DNA from: Methanobacteriota archaeon
GTDB taxonomy: Archaea > Halobacteriota > Syntropharchaeia > DAOWMC01
Length of the DNA stretch: 6,937 bases
Direction: 5' to 3'
Assembly: GCA_030643285.1 (NCBI GenBank)
Contig: DAOWMC010000059.1
Span: forward strand, 1 to 6,937
Positions within the stretch are counted from its first letter, which is position 1. Every line of letters starts with the position of its first letter. Shown here in pieces: positions 6,254 through 6,937 of this stretch. The notes beneath the pieces were generated by a model that saw only the letters and a program-made list of their open reading frames with translations, was not told the origin of the DNA and did no database searches. The position numbers and the translations under genes were made by a program.

Positions 6254-6937
6254 CTATATGAATAGCGGAGCAAATACCAATGCCACAATCGTCATCAGTT
6301 TGATTAATATATTCAGTGAAGGCCCGGATGTATCCTTGAATGGGTCACCGACCGTATCACCTACAACCGCATTTTTGTGTGTCTCTGATCCTTTTCCACC
6401 GAGGTTTCCTGCCTCTATATATTTCTTTGCGTTGTCCCATGCACCGCCAGCATTTGCCATCATCACTGCAAGCAAAAATCCGGTCACTATTGCTCCTGCT
6501 AAAAGCCCCCCCAACGCCTCTGCACCGAGTAACACCCCGATAACAACGGGAACTGCTACAGCTAAAATCCCCGGAAGGATCATCTCTCTAAGCGCAGCGT
6601 TTGTTGATATCTTTACACACTTTTCATAGTCTGCCTTTCCGGTTCCTTCCATAAGGCCCGGAATCTCTTTGAACTGCCTTCTGACCTCTTCAACTATCTC
6701 CGATGCAGCTCTTCCAACCGCACCCATTGTTAGTGCTGAAAAGACAAAGGGTAAAAGACCGCCTATGAAAAGACCTATCATGACAATTGGTTTTGTTATG
6801 CTTATTGAATCAAGCTCCACACGTTGAGTATATGCTGAAAACAAGGCGAGCGCGGTTAGTGCCGCTGAACCTATAGCAAAACCCTTCCCTATCGCAGCGG
6901 TTGTGTTACCAACAGCATCTAACTCCTCTGCCTTTTC
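6254..6937 (-). CDS. hppA: Membrane-bound ion-translocating pyrophosphatase, C-terminal part
   Basis: Partial gene: 227 codons and the stop are visible, with the 5' end beyond the right edge. The open frame continues through the TTG at 6844 to the edge, so that codon is an internal Leu and not a start. The enzyme hydrolyses cytoplasmic pyrophosphate and pumps H+ or Na+ across the membrane. Diagnostic segments in the visible part are [20 protein letters not shown] (5-24), [14 protein letters not shown] (162-175) and [17 protein letters not shown] (193-209), the last two carrying the Asp and Lys residues that bind Mg-PPi. Several hydrophobic membrane helices separate them. The [10 protein letters not shown] form, with Ala where potassium-independent enzymes have Lys, is that of the potassium-dependent subclass. 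The residues that decide H+ versus Na+ transport lie outside the window. It precedes the racemase-like gene in an apparent operon. Confidence 0.95.
   Translation of the reverse strand, partial: EKAEELDAVGNTTAAIGKGFAIGSAALTALALFSAYTQRVELDSISITKPIVMIGLFIGGLLPFVFSALTMGAVGRAASEIVEEVRRQFKEIPGLMEGTGKADYEKCVKISTNAALREMILPGILAVAVPVVIGVLLGAEALGGLLAGAIVTGFLLAVMMANAGGAWDNAKKYIEAGNLGGKGSETHKNAVVGDTVGDPFKDTSGPSLNILIKLMTIVALVFAPLFI

Noticed and set aside
6000..6629. A 209-codon open frame on the plus strand across the racemase and pyrophosphatase genes
   Set aside because: It is antisense to two well-supported genes, is rich in Ser, Pro and Ala with no recognisable motif, and is a shadow of their codon use.
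6842..6844. TTG as a start codon for the pyrophosphatase frame
   Set aside because: The conserved [10 protein letters not shown] segment lies upstream of this TTG in the same open frame, so the codon is internal.
1..6937. CRISPR arrays, insertion sequences or prophage genes
   Set aside because: No direct repeats with regular spacers, transposase-like frames or phage proteins were seen; all recognised genes are metabolic.

Overview
The window looks like a piece of an archaeal chromosome. The glutamate synthase is encoded as separate amidotransferase and ferredoxin/FMN proteins, as in many archaea. The corrinoid iron-sulfur protein is of the CdhE type from the archaeal acetyl-CoA decarbonylase/synthase. 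Promoters look archaeal (TATA boxes) and gene ends carry T-tracts. The host is probably an anaerobe with a CODH/ACS (Wood-Ljungdahl type) pathway. I cannot place it more precisely from sequence alone.

All recognised genes lie on the minus strand, so transcription runs from high to low coordinates. From the right: (i) the C-terminal 227 residues of a membrane pyrophosphatase (6254-6937, cut by the window edge); (ii) 21 nt later, probably in the same operon, a family III CoA-transferase fold protein with the His/Asp/Glu signature of alpha-methylacyl-CoA racemase (5174-6232); (iii) a 197-nt spacer with a perfect inverted repeat and a TATA box; (iv) cdhE (3567-4973), ending in a triple T-tract terminator; (v) an AMP-forming acyl-CoA ligase (1731-3296); (vi) a 332-nt spacer holding a hairpin terminator, a promoter and a perfect 22-bp palindrome; (vii) the glutamine amidotransferase subunit of glutamate synthase (306-1398), which carries a frameshift near its N-terminus; (viii) the start of the ferredoxin/FMN glutamate synthase subunit (1-306), overlapping the previous gene by one base.

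Two themes emerge. Carbon and energy: the ligase would activate a carboxylic acid to its CoA thioester, releasing AMP and PPi. The racemase-like enzyme suggests the acid may be 2-methyl-branched. The membrane pyrophosphatase could recover PPi energy as an ion gradient. CdhE connects acetyl-CoA to the one-carbon pathway. This scheme is inference from gene content. Nitrogen: glutamate synthase sits behind a palindrome whose core has the 4-6-4 geometry of known archaeal NrpR operators, and this is the most interesting regulatory signal here.

The main oddities are the 22-bp palindrome, the frameshift that separates the amidotransferase's catalytic cysteine from the rest of its domain, the inverted repeat upstream of cdhE, and paired Glu/Asp exchanges in the ligase's ATP-binding motifs.
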